Shown: positions 31,930 through 42,962, counted from the stretch's first letter. The stretch is DNA of 64,000 nucleotides from Rhabdophis nuchalis (GCA_039707465.1 CM077647.1:45817110-45881109), one strand, 5' to 3'. Made by a program: numbers and translations. The notes: generated by a model not told the origin, from the sequence alone.

Positions 31930-33370
31930 CGCATGCGCGAAATGGAGGTCGCGCCGCGAAGCGCGGCTTGAAGCCAGGGGGTCGTTTGTACCCAGGAGGA
32001 CGTTGCCAGCCCTCGTCGGTCATCTCCGAGGGCTGGCCCAGCAAGAGGACACCCCTGCCGCCACTCCGGGCCGCTCGGAAATGAAGAGCGAGCCCTGGGA
32101 GTGACGACAGGATGAAGAGCAGGGCAGAGCGGGCCTGAATCGGCCTTTGCGGCCTGGAGCGTCCCGGCTTCGCGGCCTGCTTCCTACCTCCATGAGAAAC
32201 AGAAGAAACAGACTTGCCGGGCCATGTCGGGTCGGGTCGGGAGGATTACCATCAGGCCGCAAGGCCTGCGCTGGGCCTTGCGGCCCAATAACCCGATCCC
32301 GACCTGCGTTGTTTTTCACCTGATTCCACCCGACCTGAGGCTGGAGGCTGGAGGCGGAAACGGCTGGTGTGCTTTATGGATTGTTGTTTGTGGATGGATT
32401 GCTGATGGAATGGAGTTGGAGCTGGTGCTGGAGGAGCGGAGAAGGTGAGAGGATGTTAGAGGAAGATTGGATGGAGCGTGGAGTGTGGAATGAGGAATGG
32501 AGGAACGAGGAGAAGGAAAGAAGGAAAGTGGTGGAAGAAGGAGGAGGAGATGGAAGTGGCGAAGGAGTGGGGAAGGAGTTGGTTACCGAGATGGAAGAAG
32601 AGGGAGAATGATGGACTGTTACAGTGAGATGGATGAGGAAGCCATGCAGCCGGGCCGTTGGTGCATCGTGGCCGAAGATGACCCAGGAACACCTCAAAGT
32701 GTGTGCCTTGGACTTGGGGAGTAAACCGTGGCAGCACATGGCAGCATTTTACATCAGGCCGCACGAGGGACCATCTAGTCGTGCGGCACTAAGTGCGGAC
32801 TGAGACCTGTGTTGCCGAAGAAGACAGATGGATGGGGTGGTGTTAAGACTGAACTGTGATCCCCCCCCACCTGAAAGATCTTAGTCTGACTGTCTGAACC
32901 GTTTTACCCCTCTGCCTTTTTAGAACTGCGTCCATTTGCACAATTTTTACCACTTATCACTTTACTTGCCCTGGACTCTATTGTGAACTTGCTCCATGTC
33001 CCCTGGGTTGGATGACCTCCATGTTTTTAGCAGTGTATTCTAGGTGTGATCTCCTTTGCCTGCGGGAGGCCCCCCTCTCGCAGGCCTGGCCCCCCTGTTT
33101 AACACGGGCCCACCTCGAGGATGGACTGATAGCTCCTGAGAGGTGGGTGAAGCGCAAATTAAGGGGTTTTTTACTTAAATTGTTAATTCGGATTTTAGGG
33201 GGTTCCAGGGGGGGGGGGAAATAGTCCTGGGAGGGAACGGCAAACGAGTGGGCCGGCCGGCGGAAGAAGGGTAACGGAGGGAGGGGAAGGGGGGGCGTTT
33301 CCACTGAGGCGTTTTCCATCGATCTGGTCTTAGGGAGGGGCAGGGGCGGTGGGAGGCGGAATAGGTGTCA
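31930..33370 (+). promoter_or_regulatory. L2 5' untranslated/promoter region
   Basis: GC- and CpG-rich sequence with a perfect 12-bp hairpin (32255-32266 with 32274-32285, GGCCGCAAGGCC) inside a longer inverted arrangement. A purine-rich stretch (32440-32620) follows. I could not read a convincing ORF1. Non-LTR LINEs carry internal promoters here, so promoter activity is inferred and not shown. Confidence 0.45.
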
Positions 33371-33374
33371 TCGG

Positions 33375-34790
33375 TTGGAAGACCGTGGCCGCTGGACACA
33401 GGCGGTCATGCGCTCCAACTCTCCGTCCTCCCATCGCAGACGAGGTGGGCAGGAATCACAGACCCGGGGCCCTAGGCTGATGCTGTGCAACGCCAGGTCC
33501 GTGGTTCAGAAAGCCCCCCTCATTCATGACCTGGTGTCAGAGGGGGACCCGGACCTGGTGGGTATAACGGAAACCTGGTTGGGCCACGAAGGGGGTCTAC
33601 CCCTCGTGGACATGTGCCTACCAGGTTACCGTGCCTTCCATCAGCCTAGGGCCCTAGGGAGGGGTGGGGGAGTGGCAATTATCGTAAAGGAAGGTCTTGA
33701 GCCGAAGGAGACCACAGTCCCTCAGACAACCGGATGTGAATCTCTCTGCGTGAGATGGGGCCTAGGGAGGCAGTTGGGCGTGTTAGTTGTATACCTGGCT
33801 CCTCGCTATACAACAACAGCCCTGCCCGAGCTCCTAGAGGTGATAGCCGAGGCGGCAGTTGAGACTCCCAGACTGGTAGTCATGGGGGACTTTAACTTGC
33901 CGTCAGCGGGCGAAGCCTCTGGAGCAGCTCGGGAGTTCCATGGACCTGACCCAGGTAGTTTTAGGCCCCACTCACGAGGGGGGAAACACGCTGGATATGA
34001 TCTTTGTCTCGCGACAGTGGAGTAGTGATCTGGGAATAGGGGATTTAGTCATCACTCCCTTGTCATGGACAGATCACGCTCTCCTCTGGCTGGACTTTCC
34101 AATCGCTTCACCTCACCGCGAGGAGGCAGAACCGGATACTCCTATAAGGTTCCGCCCCAGGCTTCTAATGGACCCGGAAAGGTTCCAGAGGGAGCTTGGG
34201 CCAATTCCTGTGACCCTGCCTCGCGACTCGACTGAGGACCTAGTGGCCGCATGGTTAAGTGCAGCCGCGTGGGGCTTGGACCGAGTCGCGCCCTTGCGGC
34301 CTCTCTTGCGGCGACGAATCAGCCAGGCTCCTTGGTTTACTGAGGAGCTCCGGGGGATGAAACGCCACAAGAGACGCCTAGAGAGCAGATGGAGATCCTC
34401 TCGCTCCGAAGCCGACCGAACACTAGTGAGAACCCATATTAGGGCTTACTTAGTGGCGATAAAGGTGGCCAAACGTGAGTATTGTGCCACCCTAATTGCA
34501 TCCGCAGATAACCGCCCTGCCGCCCTGTTTGGGGTGAGCCGCTCCCTCCTTCACCAGAGGCCGCGGGAAGCCCCTCTACAAGGACGAGCAGAGGAATTTG
34601 GGATTTATCTGCAGGAGAAAATCACTCGGATTCGGAACGAGCTACCCTCCATCGACAGTGGTCCTGTGGGACTGTCCGAGACTAGTCTTGAGGTTCCATC
34701 TTGGGAGGAGTTTGACTTTGTTACCACCGAGGATATGGACAGGTTGTCAAGGAAACTTAGGGCGACCACGTTTATTGGACCCGTGTCCCT
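33375..34790 (+). pseudogene. L2 ORF2: AP-type endonuclease part
   Basis: The first frame (33375-34025) shows LMLCNARSV, DLVGITETWLGHEGGLP, GYRAFHQPRALGRGGGVAII, VLVVYLAPRY and VVMGDFNLPS. These are the asparagine, glutamate and D-x-N blocks of the apurinic-like endonuclease that nicks target DNA. A frameshift near 33945 moves coding to a second frame (33940-34863) with TLDMIFVSRQW and LSWTDHALLW, the last carrying the catalytic D-H pair. The inter-domain stretch with RRRISQAPWFTEELRGMKR then leads to the RT. Enzyme residues are kept but the frame is broken. Confidence 0.82.
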
Positions 34791-36260
34791 CCTGGCTTGT
34801 ACTGGCATCCTGGGAGACGACACGAGGCTGGCTCCAGGGCATTGTCAACGCATCTTTGAGTGAGGGGTCCTTACCTTCCGTCTTGAAAGAGGCGGTGGTG
34901 AGGCCCCTCCTCAAGAAGCCATCCCTGGACCCAGCTTTATTAGAGAACTATCGTCCGGTCTCCAACCTTCACTTTCTGGTGAAGGTTGTTGAGAGTGTGG
35001 TAGCCCAACAGTTTCCGTGACACCTGGAGGAAGTTGATTATCTAGACCCGCGCCAGTCCGGCTTCCGACCCGGTCACAGTACCGAGACGGCATTGGTCGC
35101 GTTGGTTGATGATCTCTGGAGGGCGCGGGATAGACGTTATTCCTCTATCCTAGTCCTGTTAGTCCTCTCAGCGGCTTTTGATACCATCGACCATGGTATC
35201 CTATCACCGACTGGGGGGGTTGGGGCTGGGAGGCACCGTTCTGCGGTGGTTCTCATCCTACCTCTCTGGTCGGTCGCAATATGTGTTGACGGGAGGGCAG
35301 AGGTCGACCTCGAGGCCCCTCCTATGTGGGGTTCCTCAGGGGTCGGTCCTCTCGCCCCTCCTTTTCAACACATATATGAAGCCGCTGGGTGAGATCATCC
35401 GTGGTTTTGGGGTGGAGTACCATCTGTACACTGATGACACTCAGTTGTACATATCCACCCCAGACCACCCCAACGATGCCGTCGAAGTGCTGTCCCGGTG
35501 TTTGGAGGCCGTACGGATCTGGATGGGTGGTAACAAACTCAAGCTAAACCCTGCCAAGACTGAGTGGCTGTGGTTTCCGGCACCCCGGTTCAGCCAGATT
35601 ACTCCAACTCTGGCCATTGGGGGCGAAACATTGGCCTGCAATTTGGGTGTCCTCCTGGATTCCCGGCTGTCCTTGGAGGACCATGTGGCAGCCGTGGCCA
35701 GGGGGGCGTTTCATCAGGTATGCCTGATGCGCCAATTGCGCCCCTTACTGGACCGGGCTGCCCTTCGCACAGTCACTCAAGCTCTTGTGACGTCCCGTCT
35801 CGACTACTGTAATGCTCTCTACATGGGGCTTCCCTTGAGGTGCACTCGAAAGCTACAGCTAGTCCAAAACGCAGCCGCGTGGGTAATTACGGGAGCTACC
35901 AGAAGCTCCCATATAACACCAATCCTGCGCCAGCTGCATTGGCTTCCTGTGGTCTTTCGGGTGCGCTTCAAGGTCTTGACGACCATCTTTAAAGCGCTCC
36001 ATGGCTCGGGGCCTAGTTATATGCGAGACCGTCTCGTGCCCCATACATCCCTTAGACCGATACGCTCCCACAGAGAGGGCCTTCTCAGGGTGCCGTCGGC
36101 CGGACAATGCCGACTGGCGACACCCAGGGGAAGAGCCTTCTCTGTAGCGGGCCCTGCCCTTTGGAACGACCTACCCCCTGAACTCCGGACCATCACCGAC
36201 CTCCGCCTCTTCCGCCAATGTCTAAAGACATACTTTTTTCATCAAGCCAGCCTAGCCTAA
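34790..36260 (+). pseudogene. L2 ORF2: reverse transcriptase and C-terminal region
   Basis: The RT begins in a third frame with VRPLLKKPSLDP and NYRPVSNLHFL. There is a TGA at 35018-35020, then [13 protein letters not shown] and AAFDTIDHG. After another frameshift near 35200 the frame 35178-36260 is open: [34 protein letters not shown] and YTDDTQLY (the YxDD catalytic pair). The C-terminal RLDYCNALYMGLPL, LHWLPVVFRVRFK and PALWNDLPPEL block is typical of L2-clade elements. Function in the parent was target-primed reverse transcription. Confidence 0.86.
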
Positions 36261-36472
36261 CCTCCCATGGGGACTTTAGAAAAGTTTTAAATTGGGTTTT
36301 AATTAATAATTGGTTTTAGCACAGGTTTGGGATCTAATATATATTTTAAATTATTTATGTTCTATTTTTGTATGTTTTTTAAATCTCCTGTGCGCCGCCC
36401 TGGGTCCTCTGCGGAGAAGGGCGGGATATAAATGTAATAAAATAAATAAATAAATAATAAATAAATATTATT

Positions 36473-37082
36473 TTAGGTTACTGGCTCTTTACCCATCTCA
36501 GGGTGAAGGCCTGCTGCTGTTGGGGTAAAGGTGGCCTTAGGCACAATCCTGGCTGTCTCACAGGGCTGCTCACTTATCCCTGCAAAGATATGCAAGTCTG
36601 ACATTGAGCCCCAAAGTTCTGCATAGCTTGCAGGCAAAAGGGAGCTCTGAGGAGAAATCTGTTCTGCAGCTCCCTCTGGAGACAGGCTCAGTGAGTACAG
36701 CCTATTGGAATGGCTTGGCTCACTTCGCACATCTGACAGTTGGTTCTTATTAATGTCAGTTCTAACGCACCAGTTTTCCAAGGTCTTTTGCCCCCGATGC
36801 TCATCTTTTTCAGTTGTTTTGGAGATTTTGTGAGCTCTTCCAGCCTTCACTATATTTGTAGGCTGCACTTTACCCCTGCCTCTGAGAAGAGATTTTTGTC
36901 AGGAGCTGCAGGAGCAACCTGTCTTACCGCTGCGGGAAACTCAGCAACTCTACCATCAAATGGGAGTCAGCTGGGTAACACACACAGAAAATGCAGAAAT
37001 TTTTTTCCTATTCAAAGAAATCCAGGAATGTTCCTAGGAATTGAGGAAATTTTGACACGTTTGTCTTTGCTGAGGGACTGAA
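36473..37082 (-). pseudogene. DIRS gag, N-terminal part and leader
   Basis: The minus-strand frame 36868-36473 is open (IVKAGRAHKISKTTEKDEHR ... GSMSDLHIFAGISEQPCE) up to the L2 insertion. It continues on the other side of L2 with AIIAEAIRQDI. I do not recognise motifs on their own. The call rests on position and continuity. Confidence 0.45.
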
Positions 37083-37203
37083 TCAAAAGCTGGGGAGCCC
37101 AGAGGCGTATCTTCACAGCTCTGACAGACTCAGTCCTATCAACTAAGCAGACGAAGTCAACCCATTCCTGGATGCTATCTCCACCACAATGGAGAACAAT
37201 AAA

Positions 37204-37896
37204 TTTCTGCTTCCCCTGACAATCATGTTATTGTATTGAAGGGGTTCTGGATTAATGTTTCCAAGTCTCAAGATCTCCACAGTTAATCCTCATCTAAAAT
37301 TATATCTCTGCCTTGGAGATTGACTAATGATAAAAGCACTTGCAAGTATGGATTCATTAGAAAATAGAACAACAAAATCATTCATCAATGAACATTATTC
37401 ATTAAGTCTGAGAAATGGTATGCAGGAAGGATAAAAATGACATATTATAGATACTAATACAATCCAGTGCTGTGAATAATTAGTAAGGTGCCTGTTAAAA
37501 AGAAAAATCTTTTTATTTTTTTTAAGCAGTTCTGGAATGCAAAAATGATCAATGAGGGCAACGGGGATAGGTTTTCAGTAACTTTTTGCTAGCAATCAGA
37601 TTTTAGACTTTTGCAGCTTAGATCCAGAAGTCCTTAAACAAAAATTAGCAATTCCAGTTAATAATCAGGGTGATAAGAAATTTTTAAGCACATAATGTAG
37701 AGGAAAAATATGAGCAAACACCAATTATCATAGCAGCAGGACACAAAATTATAAGTATTTCTGAAAGTATGCATTTTCTAGAAGCAATTAACTATTCTTT
37801 CCAGAAGTACAACAGTGTGAAGGTTAAATTGTAATCATGCAACATCATTTCCTCTATTATAATTTGAGCAACAATTCAACCTGAATAATAAGGATA
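37204..37896. other. unannotated AT-rich DNA
   Basis: Nothing recognised. Confidence 0.6.
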
Positions 37897-37904
37897 TTTA
37901 CAAT

Positions 37905-38169
37905 CAGACGTGGTATTCAGCAGGTTCTGACCAGTTCTGGACAACTGGTAGCTGAAATTTTGAATAGTTCAAAGAACCGGTAAATACCACCTCTGACTGG
38001 CCTGCCTCCCTCTATTCTCTTCTGAGACCCAGCTGATCGGGAGGAAATGGAGATTTTGCAGTAACCTTCCCCTGGAGTAGGATGGGAATGGAGATTTTAC
38101 AGTATCCTTCCCCTGCCACCAAACCATGCCCATAGAACCAGTAGTAAACATTTTTGAATCCCACCACTG
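37905..38169. mobile_element. hAT-type nonautonomous element (family A)
   Basis: It starts CAGACGTGGTATTCAGCAGG and ends TTTGAATCCCACCACTG. The 8-bp flank TTTACAAT is exactly duplicated (37897-37904, 38170-38177). The left end has drifted but the right end matches the element at 212-602. The interior contains a short tandem echo of GGAGATTTTRCAGTA. It is noncoding. Confidence 0.9.
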
Positions 38170-38177
38170 TTTACAAT

Positions 38178-38788
38178 GTGTTTCATTCATTTATTTTGAT
38201 ATCATCCAGGCTTAGATTTTTTTCCTCCTAATGTTCAAGAATTAAGAATTTCATATGAAAGAGAGATAGATTGTATTGCTAATATTAACATTGCTGGCAA
38301 ATATTGAATAATTATCAAAGTTATTTATGTTATATATTGTAATAAAAGGAAATATCAATAATATATTCAGTTGTTTTTCTACAGTTTCTTTATTTCATAA
38401 ACTAGCCAGGCAATTCTATTTATGCCATAATTGTGTATTTCCCCCCTAATATTTTAAGGTTAGTTTTCCCCTAATATTTTAAGGTTAGTTAGATCAGTGT
38501 CTTTTTTGTTCAGTTTACTTACTTATTTCAGCATTATGATTGACATTAGCCTAGATTTTGCTATTCTTCTTTTCTCTGACATTTTTCTATATAACAGCAA
38601 AAACATACATTATAATGGATTTTAATGGCCAGGTTCAGGTGCTCTTATTTATTTAGGGAACATTGTGTTTACATGCCTAATATTATTTTAATATTTTATC
38701 AAAGGCACAATGATCTGTCCCCCCCCCCCCGGATTCCTTTGGTGACAATTCCCATTGAGCTGCCACAATAATTAAGAAGCTCCTAGAT
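38178..38788. other. unannotated DNA with a small duplication
   Basis: A tandem duplication with 25-bp period (CCCTAATATTTTAAGGTTAG) lies at about 38443-38492, and a C-run at 38719-38731. Nothing else recognised. Confidence 0.6.
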
Positions 38789-38958
38789 TAAGGTGACCAG
38801 ATTTTAATATTGGTAAAGAGGGACACCATTGACGGGGGGGGGGTGTCAAAAATATTCTGTGGGTGTGGCTTGCTTTGTGGGAGTGGCTTGCTGACCATGT
38901 GCCTGGGTGGGAGTGGCTTGCTGGCCATGTGACCGGGTGGGAGTGGTTAATGGTTAGA
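38789..38958 (+). mobile_element. hAT-type element fragment (family B end)
   Basis: It starts TAAGGTGACCAGATTTTAAT, the same end as at 1659 and 43757. It continues through a G-run and repeated GGGAGTGGCTTGCTGRCCAT words. The opposite end is not found. Confidence 0.6.
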
Positions 38959-39855
38959 AGCAATGGTAAAGCAAGATATCGAATTAAAACCAGAAATATT
39001 TTGTATATTTAATTTCACACATGTTAGCTGCTGGAATTATGTTTGCACAACAGTGAAAAAACAGATATATGAAAATGAATACATATTACAATGTGCAGGA
39101 ATAAATAAAGTGACAATTAAAATCAAGAAGGCTTTGAATATTTTTTCACATGGGATTTGTTTTAGCAATTGCTAAGTAACAGAAACAGAAAATAGAAATC
39201 CAAAAGTATGAAAGACAACACCAATTATGTAAGGAAAGGTCATTAAAATGTAAAAGGAAATATTAGTAGTACTTGATCATTATTAATGTGTACAACTGCT
39301 GTGGGACATAACACACCCACACAAACTATGACAGTGCCAGGAAAACACCAAAAAATAAGAATCCCCCCTACAAAAGACTAAAAATGAAACCAGTTTTCCC
39401 CCCTAACCTAGACAAAGCCACTGAAATAAAAACCATCAAGGCATTGTGGGAAATTATGAAGGCAGTGCCAGGAATCTCACAGAACCAGCATCTAAGAATT
39501 ACCTAGACAACCAGGGTGAAACACACTCTTTCTGGCAAAGCTGCCTTGCACCAACCTGGCATGTCCATAGAAAAGCAGCCAGTTTGAGACACATAAACCT
39601 GGTCTGAACACTTAAGAGCAACATATTGCATCTCAAAGAAAACATTTGCAAAAAGGAATAACATTTCTTGTAGTAAATATATTTTATAAACAATTAAAAA
39701 ATAAAAATTCCCTAATTTAAAAAAATTCTATAAATAAAAAAATTCTTAAAAACCATTGTTAAGTATTCAGCACACAGTAATTTAAAATGACACAATTGCA
39801 AGGTATTCTACCAGTAATAATTTATACTGTAACTAAGTCAAGGTATTCCACAGCT
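38959..39855. other. unannotated AT-rich DNA
   Basis: No gene or recognised repeat. Confidence 0.55.
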
Positions 39856-39856
39856 T

Positions 39857-39897
39857 GCTAAATGTCTTTTTGCTAAATGTCTTTTTGCTAAATGTTT
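39857..39897. repeat. 15-bp unit, about three tandem copies
   Basis: The unit GCTAAATGTCTTTTT is repeated at 39857, 39872 and 39887, the last copy being partial. Confidence 0.85.
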
Positions 39898-39963
39898 TAA
39901 AACAAACATTTCATCATTCATTGATTAGTGTGTTGTCTGAATACATTTTTTTTAGTATCATAA

Positions 39964-40045
39964 TAGCTATAGCTTACCACCAAATGTGTGTGTGTGTGTG
40001 TGTCCATGTGTGTGCATGTGTAAATTTGGTGGTAAGCTATAACTA
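39964..40045. repeat. 22-bp inverted repeat around a TG microsatellite
   Basis: TAGCTATAGCTTACCACCAA and its next two bases (39964-39985) are repeated inverted at 40024-40045 with one mismatch. The 38-nt spacer is mainly TG repeats. It may be a tiny palindromic element or a cruciform-prone site. Confidence 0.85.
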
Positions 40046-40060
40046 GTATGATAAAGTGTG

Positions 40061-40070
40061 TATACATACA

Positions 40071-40102
<32 letters not shown>
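40061..40102. repeat. (CATA)n microsatellite
   Basis: About ten CATA units. Confidence 0.95.
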
Positions 40103-40258
40103 AACACTTTAACGTTACAACTTAATATTTCTCCTCTTATCGCATTTCTCTTCCTAGATTATTTACTTTTATACTTTTCCTCCCAATAATCATCTTTGAT
40201 ATGAATAATTTTACTTACAACCTCCTTTTTAAATGTATACATATAGCTTGCTAAATGT

Positions 40259-40437
40259 CTATGGAGATTCTCAGCCATCCAAGTTGTGGTTTCCCAAAGG
40301 CGCTTTTTTTTCAAAAGGCAGGTGCTTTTTCCCCTGAAGACGAACCGAAGAAGCTCCTTGGGTGAGAAGTGAAACGTCTTCAAGGAAAAACAAAACAAAG
40401 CCCAGTTGCCTTTTTTTAAAAAAAGCACCTTTGGCAT
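40259..40437 (+). mobile_element. Penelope-like terminal region with hammerhead-like core and flanking inverted repeats
   Basis: The centre (40345-40374) reads CCGAAGA, A, GCTCCTT, a short loop, GAGAAGT, GAAA. This follows the CUGANGA-stem-GAAA plan of hammerhead ribozymes with the second base changed and one stem mismatch. It is bracketed by inverted repeats of about 27 bp (40294-40320 with 40407-40434: CCAAAGGYGC and GCACCTTTGG words around T/A runs). Inverted repeats around a hammerhead are typical of PLE terminal repeats. No coding part was seen. Confidence 0.6.
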
Positions 40438-41038
40438 AATCTCGCTTCATTGAGCAGAAACATAATTTACTGTGGACTATGGAGTAGTATCGGACTGAAA
40501 TTGTTTATACTAGTTGTGATGAAGGGAGAAGTCATTTCTTTATAGACTTCTTTATAGACTTCTTTACTATACTCTGGTCTTTTCTTCCTTTTTAAATTTT
40601 TCTTTTTTCTTTCTGCAGTTTTTATTTTTCTTAGTTTATATTAAATTTTATCTTTTAAATGGTAATATTTAGTAAAATTACTGTAAAAGAACAGTAGAGT
40701 CATCACAATGTTGAGAAGTAGTCACTGAACCCATAACACATCTGGATGGTTTGGGATTTTTTAACAGAACTTGTGAAAAAATAATTGTTCATGGAAGGAT
40801 TTCTTTGTCTATTTTCCCTCAAATTAAATGCATTTATTACTTTGTCAAAGAGTTCAGAGGTTATGGTAGATGTTATTCAATAGCGGAGCAGAAAGGTCTC
40901 CCAGGATTTTCAGTGAAAATTTTCAGAAATTGCAATTAGGAATAGCAAATTGGCTTTACTTTTTCTTTTTTCATCAACACTTTCCCCAACCAATTTGATA
41001 AGCTGTGCAAACTGGCTATGAAACTGTTTGCCATAGGG
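40438..41038. other. unannotated AT-rich DNA
   Basis: A short TCTTTATAGACT repeat lies near 40540. Nothing else recognised. Confidence 0.6.
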
Positions 41039-42588
41039 CAGTGGTGGGCAAACTTATTAGTCAAGAGAGCCAAATATCAACAGTACCACGATTTAAATTT
41101 CTTTTGAGAGCCAAAAGGTGTGGCCTGTTTTGTGGGAGTGGCTCAGCGGTCATGTGACCGGGTGGGCGTGGCCAACTTGGAAAATGCAGTGAAACTCATT
41201 TAACAACAGTCCTGCTTAGCAACCAAAATTCTTTCTTTCTTTATCTCTCTCTCCCACTTTATTTTTCTTTCTATTTTTCTTTCTCTCTTTTTCTTTTTGT
41301 CTCTCTCTGTCTATCTCTCTCTTTATCTGTTTCTCTCTCCTCCCTCCACCCATCTGTCATTCTGTGTGTGTGTGTGTGTGTCTCTGATTCCCTCTCCCTC
41401 CCTCTCTCTCTGTGTCTCTCTCTGTTTGTCTCTTCCTCCCTCCCCCTCTGTCTCTCTCTGTATGTCAGTCTCTCCCTCACTCACTCTCTCCATCCCTTCC
41501 CCCCCCCCCGGAAGCAGTGGAAAGCCCGGCAAGCCAGCCGGGGAGGCCACGGCTGCCTCCTCCCTCAGCGAGCAGGCAGGGGGAGCACCCGAGGCCGCGG
41601 CCATCCAAGCACCACAGAGGCTGTCCAGGCGCCACACGCCCACCTCCATCCCAGCTCCACATGGCGGCCAGCCCCGGAAAGCACGGCTCGGTAGCCTCTG
41701 CAGGCGGCTGTTGCTGCTGCTGCCCCCGAGCCCTGCAGCATGCAGCTCCCGCCGTCCGAGCGCATCGGGCAGGACAGCCGGCCACGTTTCCACCAGGTCC
41801 CTCTTTGGCCCCTCAGGTGCGGCTCTTTCTCTCTCCCTCCCCCCCCGCCCGGAGGCAGCGGAGGGCCCGGCATGTTGGCTGCTGGGGCTCCAGCTGCCTC
41901 CCCCTGTAGCGAACGGGCAGGCGGAGCGCCCGGGGCTGCGGCTGTGCCGGAGCTGTCCGGGCGCCACGCGCCTGCCTCCCTGGGCACGTGGCGCCCGGAC
42001 GGCTCCGCCGCAGCCCCGGGCACTCCCCCGCCCATTCGCTCGCTACAGGGGAGGCAGCCGCAGGGAAGGTGTCAGGCCGGGGCTCTTCTCTGTCTCCCAG
42101 ACAGTGCTGGGGGTGAGCTGAGTAGCCTGCTCTTGGAAGTGGTGGCTGTGGCCGATGGGCTTGGTCCTGGGCTCTCGCTCTGTCTGCCCGGGAGACAGAG
42201 CCCAGGGAGGAAGATAACGGCCATTTTGGAGACAACGTGTCCAGCGCCTTGCACTCGCACCCGCACCCGCAACACCTGTCGCTCCCCATTGCCTTCGGAG
42301 GCAAAGGACACAACCGTTTCTCTTGGTGGGGTGGCCGTGCTCGTGTGCTCTGGCCCTAAGCCTCGTGTCCCCCCTGCAGGGCCAAGCGTGGCTCACCTGC
42401 GCTGGGAGGACTCCCTGGGTCTCCCCCGAGGGAGGCGGGCGCGTGGCGCCCAGACGGCTCTGGCGAAGCCGCAGCCCCAGGCGCTCCCCCCGCCCGTTCG
42501 CTCGCGGGGGAGAGGGAGAGAGGAAGAGCCGCACCCGAGGGGCCAAATAGCCGCTCGTGGCTCGCGAGCCGCGGTTTGCCGACCACTG
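41039..42588. mobile_element. 1.55-kb hAT-type nonautonomous element with internal palindromes (family E)
   Basis: It starts CAGTGGTGGGCAAACTTATT and ends GCGGTTTGCCGACCACTG. The 8-bp flanks CCATAGGG (41031-41038) and CCGTAGGG (42589-42596) differ at one base. The interior has a CT/TG-rich part (41225-41500) and a very GC-rich part with a palindrome (about 41890-42065). A block at about 41811-41845 (GCGGCTCTTTCTCTCTCCCT) is repeated inverted near the right end (about 42512-42546). No transposase is present. The many Pro/Arg/Ala-rich frames are composition artefacts. Confidence 0.85.
41890..42065. repeat. GC-rich palindrome
   Basis: The left arm CTGCCTCCCCCTGTAGCGAA ... GGGGCTGCGG ... GGGCGCCACG is mirrored by CGTGGCGCCC ... 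CCGCAGCCCC ... CGCTACAGGGGAGGCAG. Arms of about 75-80 bp surround a short centre near 41978. Confidence 0.75.
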
Positions 42589-42599
42589 CCGTAGGGGAA

Positions 42600-42962
42600 T
42601 AGAGGCTAAAATATAAAGAAATGGTTGCTGGAATTGGATATGTCTAGAAGGAGTAGGGGTGACATGGTAGTAGTATTCCAATATCTCAGGGGCTGCCACA
42701 AATAAGATGGAGTCAATCTATTCTCCAAAGCACTTGAAGGCAGGACAAGAAGCAACGGATGGAAACTAATCAAGGACAGAAGCAACCTAGAACTAAGGAA
42801 AAATTTCCTGACAGAACAATTAGTGAAACAACTTGCCTCCAGAAGTTATGAATGTTCCAACACTGGAAATCTTTAAGAAGAGATTGGACAACCATTTGTC
42901 TGAAATGGTATAGGGCTGGACTATAAGATCTTCAACGTTCCTTCCAACTCTGTTATTCTGCA
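42600..42962 (+). mobile_element. CR1-type LINE 3' end
   Basis: It matches by eye the 3' portion at 61177-61612: GAGGCTAAAATAT, GGTATGTCT-like, ATATCTCAGGGGCTGCCACA, GGCAGGACAAGAAGCAA, AAATTTCCTGACAG, TCTTTAAGAAG, CCATTTGTCTGAAATGGTAT, CCTTCCAACTCTGTTATT. The parent codons encode the C-terminus of ORF2. It is broken. Confidence 0.8.

Larger units (their letters stand above)
31930..36472 (+). mobile_element. near full-length L2-clade LINE inserted in DIRS
   Basis: About 4.5 kb: a GC-rich 5' UTR (31930-33370), an endonuclease part (about 33375-34790), a reverse transcriptase with C-terminal region (about 34790-36260), and a 3' UTR ending CCTGTGCGCCGCCCTGGGTC...GGGATATAAATG plus an AAAT tail. 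The DIRS gag frame stops on one side and resumes on the other, which fixes it as an insertion. ORF2 has at least three frameshifts and one in-frame stop, so the copy is dead. It is the reference for the truncated copies elsewhere in the window. The 5' boundary is uncertain by some tens of bases. Confidence 0.85.
29755..37203 (-). mobile_element. DIRS-type tyrosine-recombinase retrotransposon, split by two L2 insertions
   Basis: Minus-strand order: a terminal region (about 37203-37083), the N-terminal gag part (36868-36473), [L2, 36472-31930], more gag (31925-31082), [L2, 31074-30656], the start of RT (about 30450-30262), then the tyrosine recombinase (30161-29853) and a second terminal region (about 29905-29755). 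The two terminal regions are inverted copies of about 100 bp and roughly 80% identity (shared words GGAGATAGCATCCAG, AATGGGTTGAC, GTCAGAGCTGTGA, GGGCTCCCCAGCTTTTG). DIRS-like elements have inverted terminal repeats and integrate with a tyrosine recombinase. Most of RT and RNase H is deleted. Confidence 0.75.

Noticed and set aside
32374..33319. Frames of 100-121 codons on the minus strand opposite the L2 5' region
   Set aside because: They are antisense to a LINE 5' UTR and purine-rich tract, with serine/proline runs only.
41297..42699. Several frames of 150-284 codons in the GC-rich part
   Set aside because: All three frames on both strands are open because stops are rare at this composition. 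The region is the interior of a noncoding hAT element with palindromes.
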